Source of the DNA: UBA12077 sp963665525
GTDB taxonomy: Bacteria; Bacteroidota; Bacteroidia; Bacteroidales; UBA12077
Assembly (NCBI GenBank): GCA_963665525.1
Contig: OY762280.1
Span: 2,666,001-2,730,000, forward strand
Length of the DNA stretch: 64,000 nt
Direction of reading: 5' to 3'
Position numbers and translations under genes: made by a program. Of the stretch, positions 27,725 to 36,585 are shown in pieces; position 1 is the stretch's first letter; each line of letters starts with the position of its first letter. A model generated the notes under the pieces. That model saw only the letters and a program-made list of their open reading frames with translations. It searched no databases and was not told where the DNA came from.

Positions 27725-30160
27725 ATGGCAACAAAAACAATTACAAAAAAAGATACAAATAAGAAAAGTGCATTTGATAAAAAAGAAGTTTTAAACGACT
27801 ATAAGCTGGCGAATCTTAGCAGACAAATAAGTATAGTTGGACGAAAGGAAGTTTTAACCGGGAAAGCTAAATTTGGAATCTTTGGTGATGGAAAAGAAAT
27901 TACCCAGATTGCTATGGCAAAAACCTTTCAGAATGGAGACTGGCGATCAGGATACTATCGCGATCAAACATTTATGATGGCAGCGGGTTTATTTTCTGCT
28001 GAAGAATTTTTTGCTCAATTATATGGCGAAACCGACATTAAATTGAATCCTGGTAATGGAGGAAGATCATTTAATAACCACTTTTCGACACGAAGCTTAA
28101 ACCCAGATGGAACATGGAAGGATTTAATGAAACAGAAAAATTCATCTGCCGATATCTCTCCTACAGCAGGGCAAATGGCCCGTTGGGTTGGCTTAGGCTA
28201 TGCTTCCAAACTTTTTCGTAATATAAAAGAGTTAAATCAATATACTGAACTTTCAAATAAAGGAAACGAAGTAGCTTTTGCTACTATTGGTGATGCGAGT
28301 ACCTCTGAAGGTCAATTTTGGGAATCTATAAATGCTGTTGGTGTGCTTCAGGTTCCTGCAGTTGTAGCAGTTTACGACGATGGATATGGTATATCTGTTC
28401 CTAAAAAATATCAAACAACAAAAGGAAGTATATCGGAAGTATTAAAAGGATTCGAAAGAACGAAAGATAAACCAGGAATTGTTATCCTAAAAGCAAAGGG
28501 TTGGGATTATCCTGAACTGGTTAAAACCTTTAAAGAAGGAGTTGAGATTGCTCGTAAAGAACATGTTCCTGTGGTCTTTCATATCGAAGAAATTACGCAA
28601 CCTCAGGGTCATTCAACCTCAGGATCACATGAAAGATACAAAGATGAAGAGCGACTAAAATTTGAACAGGAGTTTGATGGAATCAAAAAAATGCGTGAAT
28701 GGATTATACAAGAAAAATTAGCCTCAGAAGCTGAGCTAGATCAGGTAGAAAATGAAGCTATGAACGAAGCTAAACAAGCAAAAAAAGATGCCTGGCGCAA
28801 ATTTAAAGCTCCGGTAAAAGCGGAAAGAGATAAATTGATTGAATTAATTGATAACCGATCATGTAAATGTAAACGTGAAGGTTATGATAAGGTAGGAACA
28901 TTTACCAATGACCTTAAAAAGATTGTAGATCCTATTCGTAAAGATAATTTTAGTACAGCTAAGAAAATTCTTCGTCATGTTTGTACTGACTGTAACATTC
29001 GTCAGAAACTTCAAAAAGATTTAACAGGATGGCTTGATCGAAATTATGATGATAATTTTGAGAGATATAATACTGCATTGTATAACGAATCAAAATTCTC
29101 TGCCCTAAATGTAAAAGAAGAAAAACCAATCTTTAAAGAAGATTCGCCCGAAGTTGCAGGACGAGAGATATTACGTGATAACTGGGATCATCTTTTTGGT
29201 AAGTATCCAAAACTGGTAACTTTTGGCGAGGATGCAGGATATATTGGTGGAGTAAATCAATCATACGAAGGTTTACAAAAGAAATATGGTGAATTGCGTG
29301 TAACAGATACTGGTATACGTGAACAAACTATTCTTGGTCAAGGTATTGGACTTGCATTACGAGGATTAAGACCTGTAGCAGAAATTCAATATTTCGATTA
29401 TCTTTTATATGCTTTACAAGGAATGAGTGATGATCTGGCAACAACACATTACAGAACTGCTGCCGGACAAGTTGCTCCTTTAATTATTAGCACCCGAGGA
29501 CATAGACTTGAAGGTATTTGGCATTCAGGATCTCCTTTAAGTATGGTAATTAATTCAATTCGTGGAGTTTATGTTTGTGTACCAAGAAATATGACACAAG
29601 CTGCCGGTTTTTATAATACTTTAATGGAAGGTGAAGATCCTGCATTAGTTATTGAACCTTTAAATGGATATCGTCTACGAGAAAAACGTCCTGAAAATAT
29701 TGGCGAATATAAAATCCCATTAGGCACACCTGAAATTCTCAACGAAGGAACTGATGTAACTCTGGTAACCTATGGATCATGTGTTAGAATTGCTCAAGAT
29801 GCCATAGAACAACTCAAAGAATTTAATATATCTGTTGAATTAATTGATGTTCAAACATTATTACCTTTCGATAAAACGCACATGATCACTGAATCTATTA
29901 AGAAAACCAATCGTGTTGTATTTTTCGATGAAGATGTACCTGGTGGTGCAACTGCATTTATGATGCAAAAAGTCCTTGAAGATCAAAGTGCTTATTATCA
30001 TTTAGATTCTGATCCAAGAACGGTAACTGCAAAAGAACACAGACCGGCATATGCATCAGATGGTGATTATTTCTCGAATCCAAATGCAGAAGATGTTTTT
30101 GAAGCAATTTATTCCATGATGAATGAGGCTAATCCGAAGAAATATCCAGAACTTTATTAA
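27725..30160 (+). CDS. Fused 2-oxoacid dehydrogenase E1 (alpha and beta)
   Basis: 811 residues combining both E1 subunits of a thiamine-diphosphate dehydrogenase. Alpha part about 25-370 with the ThDP motif GDASTSEGQFWESINAVGVLQVPAVVAVYDD (starts near 189; the rest summarised by position). Beta part about 480-811 with GREILRDNWDHL, FGEDAGYIGG, DTGIREQTILGQGIGLA and HRLEGIWHSGSP. Likely branched-chain 2-oxoacid or pyruvate dehydrogenase; substrate is not decided by the sequence. The linker holds a CxC (380/382) and a CxxC (420/423), unusual for E1. No E2/E3 gene adjoins it. Confidence 0.88.
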   Translation: MATKTITKKDTNKKSAFDKKEVLNDYKLANLSRQISIVGRKEVLTGKAKFGIFGDGKEITQIAMAKTFQNGDWRSGYYRDQTFMMAAGLFSAEEFFAQLYGETDIKLNPGNGGRSFNNHFSTRSLNPDGTWKDLMKQKNSSADISPTAGQMARWVGLGYASKLFRNIKELNQYTELSNKGNEVAFATIGDASTSEGQFWESINAVGVLQVPAVVAVYDDGYGISVPKKYQTTKGSISEVLKGFERTKDKPGIVILKAKGWDYPELVKTFKEGVEIARKEHVPVVFHIEEITQPQGHSTSGSHERYKDEERLKFEQEFDGIKKMREWIIQEKLASEAELDQVENEAMNEAKQAKKDAWRKFKAPVKAERDKLIELIDNRSCKCKREGYDKVGTFTNDLKKIVDPIRKDNFSTAKKILRHVCTDCNIRQKLQKDLTGWLDRNYDDNFERYNTALYNESKFSALNVKEEKPIFKEDSPEVAGREILRDNWDHLFGKYPKLVTFGEDAGYIGGVNQSYEGLQKKYGELRVTDTGIREQTILGQGIGLALRGLRPVAEIQYFDYLLYALQGMSDDLATTHYRTAAGQVAPLIISTRGHRLEGIWHSGSPLSMVINSIRGVYVCVPRNMTQAAGFYNTLMEGEDPALVIEPLNGYRLREKRPENIGEYKIPLGTPEILNEGTDVTLVTYGSCVRIAQDAIEQLKEFNISVELIDVQTLLPFDKTHMITESIKKTNRVVFFDEDVPGGATAFMMQKVLEDQSAYYHLDSDPRTVTAKEHRPAYASDGDYFSNPNAEDVFEAIYSMMNEANPKKYPELY

Positions 30161-30170
30161 TACGCACCAT

Positions 30171-30204
30171 TAAAAAGCCGCAATAATAATTTGCGGCTTT
30201 TTTA
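30171..30204. terminator. Bidirectional terminator after the E1 gene
   Basis: AAAAGCCGCAA/TTGCGGCTTTT with A and T runs outside, between the E1 stop and the convergent lipoprotein stop at 30237. Confidence 0.85.
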
Positions 30205-30236
30205 TCACAATATCTTTTTATCAGGATATCTAAAAA

Positions 30237-30746
30237 TTAATATTTATAGTTCATTGAACCTGATTTAATTTCTAAATAAATACAACGATGAAGACCATAA
30301 CTATAATGATTTAATGTTCCTGAAAAAGTAGCACTAAATTCTGTATTATCATTAACAAGCACTTCAAAATTGATATCTTCAGTTGTTTGATCAATATCCT
30401 CTGTACTATATGGATGCGATTCTGGTGTTCTAAACTCAAATGCTTCTTTATATAAAGCATCGTATCCAACAGCGTTAGGTAATACTTTAAAAGTTATATA
30501 ACTGTCATCAGTTTTACTGGTAGCAATAATTTGTAATAAATCTATTTCTTCTGTATCAGAAACTTGCTCAACTACCTTATAAATCATAATATCTGTTAAT
30601 TTTATGCTTGTATCTCTTAGTTCCTTGAGAACTTCATAATATCCCTGATATACAATTCTTATATTATTTGACTGCTCCTCAAAGTGATCATCTTCTGAAC
30701 AAGATCCTATTATTAGTATTAATATACAATAAATGATTTTTTTCAT
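30237..30746 (-). CDS. Lipoprotein, member 1 of a four-gene tandem family
   Basis: 169 residues. Signal peptide MKKIIYCILILIIGSC with lipobox Cys at residue 16. The mature part follows a plan shared with the next three genes: a TEEID/LLQI strand, DALYxxxFEFRTPESHPYS, a NDNTEFSATFSGTLNHY block and an end in YLEIKSGSMNYKY. Start chosen at the MKK Met because the upstream Met would precede the signal peptide. Surface or periplasmic lipoprotein of unknown function. Confidence 0.75.
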   Translation of the reverse strand: MKKIIYCILILIIGSCSEDDHFEEQSNNIRIVYQGYYEVLKELRDTSIKLTDIMIYKVVEQVSDTEEIDLLQIIATSKTDDSYITFKVLPNAVGYDALYKEAFEFRTPESHPYSTEDIDQTTEDINFEVLVNDNTEFSATFSGTLNHYSYGLHRCIYLEIKSGSMNYKY

Positions 30747-30822
30747 AAATCTATTACATATTATGCATCTTAAGCTCAATTTACTTTTACACATTCAATA
30801 TCAACTATCAGACAAGTAATGA

Positions 30823-31308
30823 TTAATATTTGAATACGATTGAACCATAACTAATATCGATATAAATATATTCAGGAACCCATTGATTATAATGTTTAAC
30901 TCTTCCTGTAAAATTAGCTATAAATTCTTTATCATCATTAGCTAACACCTGTAATTCTATTCTCTCAGAATTATATGGTGTTCCACGTGCAGTTCTAAAG
31001 TCAAATACATTATTATATAAAACGTCATTCCCTGTTTTATTTGCGTAAACTTCAAATAAAACAATACTATCATCATGATTTGTTCGGGCTGTAATTTGTA
31101 ACAAATTTAATTCTTCAGTTGAAGAAACCACTTTTTCAAATGGTCTAATGTTGATTATTGTAAATGTTTTACCAGAATGATATTCATTTGTTATCTCTTC
31201 ATAATAAGCCATCTCTAATAAGTTGGATGAATTATTAATATTTAAAGATTCATCTTTCGAACAAGATAAAACAAACAAGAATATGAAGCAAAATAGAATC
31301 TTTCGCAT
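30823..31308 (-). CDS. Lipoprotein, member 2 of a four-gene tandem family
   Basis: 161 residues; signal MRKILFCFIFLFVLSC with lipobox Cys near 16. Shares FTIINIRPF, LLQITARTN, VLYNNVFDFRTARGTPY, LQVLANDDKEF, and HYNQWVPEYIYIDISYGS with member 3, the closest sibling. No known domain recognised. Confidence 0.75.
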   Translation of the reverse strand: MRKILFCFIFLFVLSCSKDESLNINNSSNLLEMAYYEEITNEYHSGKTFTIINIRPFEKVVSSTEELNLLQITARTNHDDSIVLFEVYANKTGNDVLYNNVFDFRTARGTPYNSERIELQVLANDDKEFIANFTGRVKHYNQWVPEYIYIDISYGSIVFKY

Positions 31309-31423
31309 ATTCAGTTTAAGCTAAACATAAAGTAGTACTTCATTTAAGATAACTTAAATAAGATATACCCTATGCTATTCATGTATTAACTTTCTAATCT
31401 TTATTCCAAAATCTAATATAGAA

Positions 31424-31912
31424 TTAATACCTAAATCTAATTGACCCATAGCTTATATCTAAATAAATATACTCCGGAACCCATTGATTATAATGCCTTA
31501 AGCTACCTGTAAAATTAGCTGTAAATTCTTTATTATTATTCGCCAGCACTTGCATTTCAACAGTTACGGCATTATAAGGACATCCCAGTCCAATTCCTGT
31601 TCTAAAATCAAACACATTATTGTACAAAACATTATTTCCAATACTATCTGCGAAAACTTTAAATAAAATATTACTGTTATCGTAATTAGTTCTCGCTGTA
31701 ACTTGAAGCAGATGTACTTCTTCTGTTAGAGAAACCTTTTTTACAAATGGCCTAATGTCAATAATAGTAAATGTTTTTGAAAAGCGTTGATCCCAATACT
31801 CTTCATAATATTTAAGTTCAATGATATTGTCATTTTGGTCTGAATCTATGCATTCATCCTTTGAACAAGACCAGATAAATAATATGATTAAGTAATAAAG
31901 AGCTTTTTTCAT
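31424..31912 (-). CDS. Lipoprotein, member 3 of a four-gene tandem family
   Basis: 162 residues; signal MKKALYYLIILFIWSC. FTIIDIRPF, VHLLQVTARTN, VLYNNVFDFRTGIG, MQVLANNNKEF and HYNQWVPEYIYLDISYGS recur. Compared with its siblings it has an added Cys-containing turn (GLGCPYN) where they have GTPY. The Met at 31912 precedes the signal peptide; the more distal Met overlaps the next gene. Confidence 0.75.
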   Translation of the reverse strand: MKKALYYLIILFIWSCSKDECIDSDQNDNIIELKYYEEYWDQRFSKTFTIIDIRPFVKKVSLTEEVHLLQVTARTNYDNSNILFKVFADSIGNNVLYNNVFDFRTGIGLGCPYNAVTVEMQVLANNNKEFTANFTGSLRHYNQWVPEYIYLDISYGSIRFRY

Positions 31913-31938
31913 AATTGTCTTTAATATGAAATAAAGCA

Positions 31939-32430
31939 TTAATATTTAATTGAAATAGAACCTGATCTTATATCCAGATATATAAATTCACATGCTAACT
32001 GATTATAGTGCTTCAATACGCCTGAGAAATCAGCCATAAATTCTTTCTCATTATTAACGAGAGCTATAAAATCCAGATCAGCATAAGCATATGGTGTTCC
32101 TTCTGGTGTTCTAAAATCAAATTTATTATTAAATAAGACATTGTCTCCAAGACTATCTGCCATAACCTCAATAATAAAACAACTCTCATCTTGAATAGAA
32201 GTTACCTCAATTCTCAATACATTTATATCTTCAAAATCCGAAATTGATTTTATTTCGTGATGAACTTTAATATTATTCAGGGTTAAATTTCTTATAGGCT
32301 TACCTATCAACTCTTCATAATAACCATGATAAGCTATCTCTAACGAGTTTTTATTTATTTCAATAGAGCTGTCTTCGGAACAGGAAATAACAATAAACAG
32401 TACTAAGAAATGAGCAATTATCTTTTTCAT
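31939..32430 (-). CDS. Lipoprotein, member 4 of a four-gene tandem family
   Basis: 163 residues; signal MKKIIAHFLVLFIVISC. Shows the family plan (INVLRIEVTS, VLFNNKFDFRTPEGTPY, ALVNNEKEFMADFSGVLKHYNQ, YLDIRSGSISIKY) but is the most diverged at the N-terminal half, which it shares with member 1 (AYHGYYEEL versus VYQGYYEVL). First gene in transcription order. Confidence 0.75.
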   Translation of the reverse strand: MKKIIAHFLVLFIVISCSEDSSIEINKNSLEIAYHGYYEELIGKPIRNLTLNNIKVHHEIKSISDFEDINVLRIEVTSIQDESCFIIEVMADSLGDNVLFNNKFDFRTPEGTPYAYADLDFIALVNNEKEFMADFSGVLKHYNQLACEFIYLDIRSGSISIKY

Positions 32431-32839
32431 AATTATTCATTTTTTTTAGAAAATTTAAATGCTATTTTGATAATAATACTTGATGATAGTTAAGAAATAC
32501 TATAATATACTTAGTAATATAACTCTGGCCTAAAAATAGTTTTAGCTTAAGTATTATTTTTCTTTATAAATTCATTCACACTCAAAATAAAGGAAACATA
32601 TGTTCAGGTAATCTTTCTCATAATCTACTTGGATGCTTACCTTAATATTCTAAATTGTTATGTACTAAATTCTTTACAAAATCCTCCTCCACCAAAAACA
32701 GTAAGACAGTTCAATAAGAATTAAACGCATAAGTTAATTAATTCGTTATTAAAACATTTAACATTAGACTTTACTGTTTAAATAAGTTTAATTATATTAG
32801 GGATGAAAATTATTATTAATTGAAATAATTGAAATTATT
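32431..32839. other. Intergenic region without a recognised gene
   Basis: About 410 bp between the lipoprotein set and the 79-residue protein gene. AT-rich, with stops in all frames at short intervals. No tRNA, repeat unit, palindromic operator or strong terminator was seen; it must hold the promoters of both divergent transcripts. Confidence 0.6.
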
Positions 32840-33079
32840 ATGGCATTTAGTTTATTTAAAAATAAGAAAAATAAAAAAAAACAACTTAAAGATATAAACG
32901 GAGCCCCTTTATTTGTAGGTGATAAAGTAGATTGCCTTCGATACGAAATGGGAGAAAGTATTCTTTTAGAAAATGAAAATGGTTTTGAATACGAATCATT
33001 GAAGAACGGACAAAAGGTTAGCTATGCTAAAATGATAGACGCTGCAACTACTTTTCAAAAAGTAATAAAATTAAATTAA
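32840..33079 (+). CDS. Hypothetical small cytoplasmic protein
   Basis: 79 residues, Lys-rich N-terminus (LFKNKKNKKKQLKDINGAPLFVGDKVDCLRYEMGES) then a compact beta-rich core resembling a single SH3/KOW-like barrel. Not recognised. Coding is supported by its length, base composition and a following terminator. Monocistronic. Confidence 0.55.
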   Translation: MAFSLFKNKKNKKKQLKDINGAPLFVGDKVDCLRYEMGESILLENENGFEYESLKNGQKVSYAKMIDAATTFQKVIKLN

Positions 33080-33096
33080 TCTTAGTTTACTTATTT

Positions 33097-33131
33097 AAAA
33101 ATAGCTTCCTTCAATAAGGGAGCTATTTTAT
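33097..33131 (+). terminator. Terminator of the small hypothetical gene
   Basis: Stem AAAATAGCTTCCT/AGGGAGCTATTTT (one G-T pair) with TCAATA loop and trailing TATTTG. Confidence 0.7.
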
Positions 33132-33142
33132 TTGCAATTAAT

Positions 33143-33150
33143 TACCTTTG
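33143..33150 (+). promoter_or_regulatory. -7 promoter box of yidD
   Basis: TACCTTTG, perfect TAnnTTTG, 20 bp upstream of the yidD ATG and just after the preceding terminator. Confidence 0.55.
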
Positions 33151-33169
33151 TGGCATATAAAATACTTTG

Positions 33170-33433
33170 ATGCTAGTGATCATAAAAAAAATATTAGGAT
33201 ACATCTTTTTAGTTCCAGTGTACTTTTATAAATGGTGTATATCTCCATTTACACCTGCGTCGTGCAGACATACTCCTACATGTTCTGAATATTTTATTGA
33301 AGCAGTAAAAATTCATGGCCCTTTCAGAGGCAGTTGGTTGGGAATAAAACGATTATCAAAATGTCACCCCTGGGGAACACATGGATATGATCCGGTACCT
33401 AAAATTCCTATAAAAAAATACAAATCAAAATAA
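33170..33433 (+). CDS. yidD: Membrane protein insertion efficiency factor YidD
   Basis: 87 residues. YKWCISPFTPASCRHTPTCSEYFIEAVKIHGPFRGSWLGIKRLSKCHPWG contains all conserved cysteines and the CRHTPTCSEY and CHPWG motifs of YidD (segment given by motif). Acts at the inner membrane with YidC. Length is usual. The ATG at 33170 is used, one codon after an in-frame TTG. The yidC gene is not in the window. Confidence 0.93.
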   Translation: MLVIIKKILGYIFLVPVYFYKWCISPFTPASCRHTPTCSEYFIEAVKIHGPFRGSWLGIKRLSKCHPWGTHGYDPVPKIPIKKYKSK

Positions 33434-33439
33434 GATTTG

Positions 33440-34393
33440 TTAACCATTTGTTATAATCTGTGTATCAAGTATCATTCCCGAATCCATCTTTTTCATTCGT
33501 TCAGGAATATTTGCAAGTAGTATATCAATAAATGCATGAACTAGTTTTTGTTTAGCAACAAATTTGTTTGTTATCATGCTAATCTCTCGCACAGGCTGAA
33601 GTCCTTCAATGTCTTTTATCATTTCTTCTTTCTCGGACGAAATTGTAAGTGTTGCCAGCTCTGGAATAAAAGTCATTCCTCCTCTGTTTTCAACAATATA
33701 ACGTAACGACTCAATTGAATTACTATGATATTTAAAGTTTTGTTTCTCCATTAACTTTTCAGAGATTTTGCACAAAGCATTTACCTGATTCTGAAAACAA
33801 TTTCCTTCATTTAAATACCATAAATCTTGAAACTCTAAATCCTTAATTTTAACCGATTCTTCTGAGTACAAATGATTTTTATCAGAAACAAATAAATAAA
33901 ACTTCTCATAAAATAATTTTTTATACACCATCCCTTTAGCCTGAATTGGAGTAGAAATAATCCCTAAATCTAAGTTTCCTATTTTAAGTTCAGAAACAAT
34001 ATCCTCTGTAATCATTTCTGTAATGTGAAGCTGTAGCTTGGGATAAGTTTTATTTAAATTATCCAAGAATATTGGTGTAATGTATGGAGCAAGTGTTGGA
34101 ATTATTCCGATAGTTAAGTTTCCATTAACATCTTCTTCCAACTCTATGGCACTTTCAGAAAGACTATCTTTCATCCTTAATATTTGAATTGCCTTTTCTA
34201 AAATAATATCACCTTCATATGTTAAAGTTATTTTCTTTTGATTTCGATCAAATAATAAAAACCCTAATTCTTCTTCCAGTTTTTGAATCTGTATTGTAAG
34301 TGCTGGCTGTGATATATCAAGCATTTCCGATGCTTTCGAAAAACTATGATACTTTGATATTTCAACAAGATATTTTAGCTGATTGAATGTCAT
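33440..34393 (-). CDS. oxyR: LysR-type hydrogen peroxide regulator OxyR
   Basis: 317 residues. N-terminal winged helix (FNQLKYLVEISKYHSFSKAS ... ISQPALTIQIQKLEEELG) and a LysR effector domain. NEGNCFQNQVNALCK near 200 has two Cys nine residues apart, matching the redox-active C199/C208 pair of E. coli OxyR. Divergently transcribed from dps with a 95-bp shared control region, the classic OxyR target arrangement. Confidence 0.9.
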   Translation of the reverse strand: MTFNQLKYLVEISKYHSFSKASEMLDISQPALTIQIQKLEEELGFLLFDRNQKKITLTYEGDIILEKAIQILRMKDSLSESAIELEEDVNGNLTIGIIPTLAPYITPIFLDNLNKTYPKLQLHITEMITEDIVSELKIGNLDLGIISTPIQAKGMVYKKLFYEKFYLFVSDKNHLYSEESVKIKDLEFQDLWYLNEGNCFQNQVNALCKISEKLMEKQNFKYHSNSIESLRYIVENRGGMTFIPELATLTISSEKEEMIKDIEGLQPVREISMITNKFVAKQKLVHAFIDILLANIPERMKKMDSGMILDTQIITNG

Positions 34394-34488
34394 GGTATAT
34401 AACTTTTATTTATAGATGTATAATTTTTATAAATATAACATATAATATCTTTACATCAGAAATAAATTAATAATTAAAAACAACAATC
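34394..34488. promoter_or_regulatory. oxyR-dps divergent control region
   Basis: AT-rich 95 bp. TATCTTTA (34446-34453) is a near match to the -7 consensus for dps, 36 bp before its ATG. Upstream, TTATTTATAG ... TATAAATATAA (about 34408-34434) forms an imperfect inverted repeat that could be the OxyR operator. Site assignment is tentative. Confidence 0.4.
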
Positions 34489-34941
34489 ATGAAAAGAGAA
34501 ATTAAAAACAAACAGCAAATTGTAAATAAATTAAATAGTTTACTTTCAAACTACGAAATGTATTATCAAAATCTAAGAGCATTACATTGGAATATTAGAG
34601 GCAAAATGTTTTTCATGTTACACGAAAAGTATGAAGAACTATATAATGAATCAGCTCAGGTAATTGATGAAATTGCAGAAAGAATATTAATGTTAGGAGA
34701 AACTCCTCTTCATACATATGAAGATTTCATCAATCATTCATCCATTAAAGCAGTAAAGAATATTGTTGATACAGATGAAAGCCTGGAAGTTGTATTATCT
34801 AATCAGGAAGTACTACTAGAAAACACTTACGAAGCTAACGATGTAGCTTCTGAATTAGGAGATGAAGGTACTATTGCCTTACTAAGCGATATCATTTCTT
34901 CATTAGAAAAGAGTATTTGGATGCTTAAAGCTTCAAAATAA
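34489..34941 (+). CDS. dps: DNA-binding ferritin-like protein Dps
   Basis: 150 residues, four-helix ferritin-like. LRALHWNIRGKMFFMLHEKYEELYNE and VIDEIAERILMLGETP carry the interfacial ferroxidase His, Asp and Glu ligands. Oxidises Fe(II) with peroxide and stores the iron, protecting DNA. Partner oxyR lies divergently upstream. The Lys-rich N-terminus (MKREIKNKQQ) may bind DNA. Confidence 0.92.
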   Translation: MKREIKNKQQIVNKLNSLLSNYEMYYQNLRALHWNIRGKMFFMLHEKYEELYNESAQVIDEIAERILMLGETPLHTYEDFINHSSIKAVKNIVDTDESLEVVLSNQEVLLENTYEANDVASELGDEGTIALLSDIISSLEKSIWMLKASK

Positions 34942-34965
34942 TCATAACTTAAATTTCTAAATAAA

Positions 34966-34994
34966 AAAAGGGAACCTAAATTGGTTCCCTTTTC
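34966..34994. terminator. Bidirectional terminator between dps and mobA
   Basis: AAAGGGAACC/GGTTCCCTTT stem flanked by A and T runs; serves dps on plus and mobA on minus. Confidence 0.85.
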
Positions 34995-35013
34995 TATATT
35001 ATAAATTACAGAA

Positions 35014-35634
35014 TTAATGATATGCTTCGGCATATAATTCCATGCATGATAAATCTTGAGGTGTATTTATATTAATAAAGGCCTTTCTAAACTCTTCAGT
35101 ATCTTCTAAGTTATGATAACGTACATTCAAATCCTTTATAAAATTCTCAATTGAATACTTATTGGCACCAGCTAAAAATTCATTTAACCTATCAAAAATA
35201 TTTTTGTGATATATTGCGTGCAGTGGTTCTTTAAAATCCTTTATTCTAGGAATAGCAGCATCACATTTTCTTTTATGATAAAACTCAATGTGCCTTTTAA
35301 CCATTTCTGTTGAAATACAAGGCATATCGCTGGCAAAAACAAAAACTGCATCATTTTTTGCAACTTTCATGGCAGCATGAATTCCGCCTAATGGCCCTAC
35401 ATTCTTGATCTCATCTGGGATAAGAGTAAAATGGCTATAGCCTTTAAAATCGTCTGGAGTATTTGTGACAATAATAATATCATCAAACAATTCATGCAAA
35501 ACTTTAATTGTACGGGCAATAATTCGTACACCGCTAATCTGGATATTAGCTTTTGTTTTTCCGTTAAATCTCTTGTTTTCCCCTCCTGCAAGTATTACTG
35601 CAGATATTTTGTTTTGTTCCTTGAATGTTTCCAT
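35014..35634 (-). CDS. mobA: Molybdenum cofactor guanylyltransferase
   Basis: 206 residues. Nucleotidyltransferase fold with AVILAGGENKRFNGKTKA at residues about 12-29 (LAGG...R...K), IPDEIKNVGPLGGIHAAM and FASDMPCIS (Mg-binding Asp). Transfers GMP from GTP to Mo-molybdopterin (or its tungsten form). The ATG at 35634 is chosen; an upstream Met would add a non-conserved leader. It is the first of several molybdopterin genes here but is transcribed alone. Confidence 0.88.
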   Translation of the reverse strand: METFKEQNKISAVILAGGENKRFNGKTKANIQISGVRIIARTIKVLHELFDDIIIVTNTPDDFKGYSHFTLIPDEIKNVGPLGGIHAAMKVAKNDAVFVFASDMPCISTEMVKRHIEFYHKRKCDAAIPRIKDFKEPLHAIYHKNIFDRLNEFLAGANKYSIENFIKDLNVRYHNLEDTEEFRKAFININTPQDLSCMELYAEAYH

Positions 35635-35983
35635 AACATATGTTTTTAATGAAACATTTGGTAAATAAATAATCACATTATGCGATTAAAATGTAAGTTG
35701 GTTTAGCTATCTTGTTAAAACAAAATTCGCCAATCAAATATAGGAAAAATACCAAAGCTATTGCTTCATTAATAAACACGAACCCTAATCGCAATTTAAC
35801 ACACTAAAATACAAGCAATTAAAAAATTAACAATGTGCTAATTTAGAAGAGATTAAAATAAAAATATTTTTATTAGTGATTATAAAAGCCTAATTATTTT
35901 AGCGTTATAAGCAATTATCTAAAAAGATAAATTACAAATAACACTAATACTTATTAAAAAAGAATAGTTTATAAGTAAAATAC
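35635..35983. other. Intergenic region upstream of mobA
   Basis: About 350 bp, strongly AT-rich, no supported gene. I looked for a Moco-riboswitch-like fold and for the CGATATG-N10-CATATCG operator and found neither convincingly; CATATG with a weak partner near 35638-35662 has the wrong spacing. Confidence 0.55.
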
Positions 35984-36538
35984 TTACAAGCCAATTTTAT
36001 CAGAAATTTCTTTCATTGCATTTAATGCAAGTTCAGCAAATTCATTCAATGGGATTCCTATTTTCTCGCACTCCATAATATTCTCACGACTTACAGATGC
36101 AGCAAAGGCCGATTGTTTCATTCGTTTGGTTACCGATTTAGCCTTTACTTCTTTTATCTTTTTATCAGGATAAACTAAAGCCGTTGCATAAATAAGCCCT
36201 GTGATTGTTTCTCCGGCAGCCAAGGCATGTTGAAATTCCGTTGTACGTTCCATACCGGTAGCTTCCTCGTTATGCATTTTTATTGCATCCAGAATATCTT
36301 CTTCAATCCCCTCATCTCGAAGTAATTCAACTGCTACTAAAGCATGTTTTTTGGGATCATCGTTTGTGATTTCAGTGTCGATATCGTGGAGCAATCCTGC
36401 AATTCCCCACTTTTCTATATCTTTATTCAGCTTATGAGCGAGCGCTCGCATTACAGCTTCCGAAGAATAACAATGATAAAGCATTTTTTCATTTCTGACA
36501 TACTTCTTCAGTAAACTTTCTGCTTCATTCCTATTCAT
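35984..36538 (-). CDS. HD domain phosphohydrolase
   Basis: 184 residues. HCYSSEAVMRALAHKL, GLLHDIDTEIT (HD pair, about residue 50) and KMHNEEATG (second His) are the metal-binding motifs of HD-superfamily hydrolases of the HDIG type. Substrate unknown; probably a nucleotide or phosphate ester in the cytoplasm. It is directly upstream of mobA and downstream of the MOSC genes on the same strand, but a functional link to molybdenum is only positional. Confidence 0.75.
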   Translation of the reverse strand: MNRNEAESLLKKYVRNEKMLYHCYSSEAVMRALAHKLNKDIEKWGIAGLLHDIDTEITNDDPKKHALVAVELLRDEGIEEDILDAIKMHNEEATGMERTTEFQHALAAGETITGLIYATALVYPDKKIKEVKAKSVTKRMKQSAFAASVSRENIMECEKIGIPLNEFAELALNAMKEISDKIGL

Positions 36539-36585
36539 AGTTCAAAAATAAATTTAGGTTTAGGTAGATTAGATGTTAAATATAA

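Noticed and set aside
28380..28405. GATATGGTATATC in the E1 gene
   Set aside because: Coding sequence, with no spacer like that of the operators.
35638..35662. CATATG with weak partner upstream of mobA as a ModE-type operator
   Set aside because: The second half has the wrong spacing (N12) and two or more mismatches.
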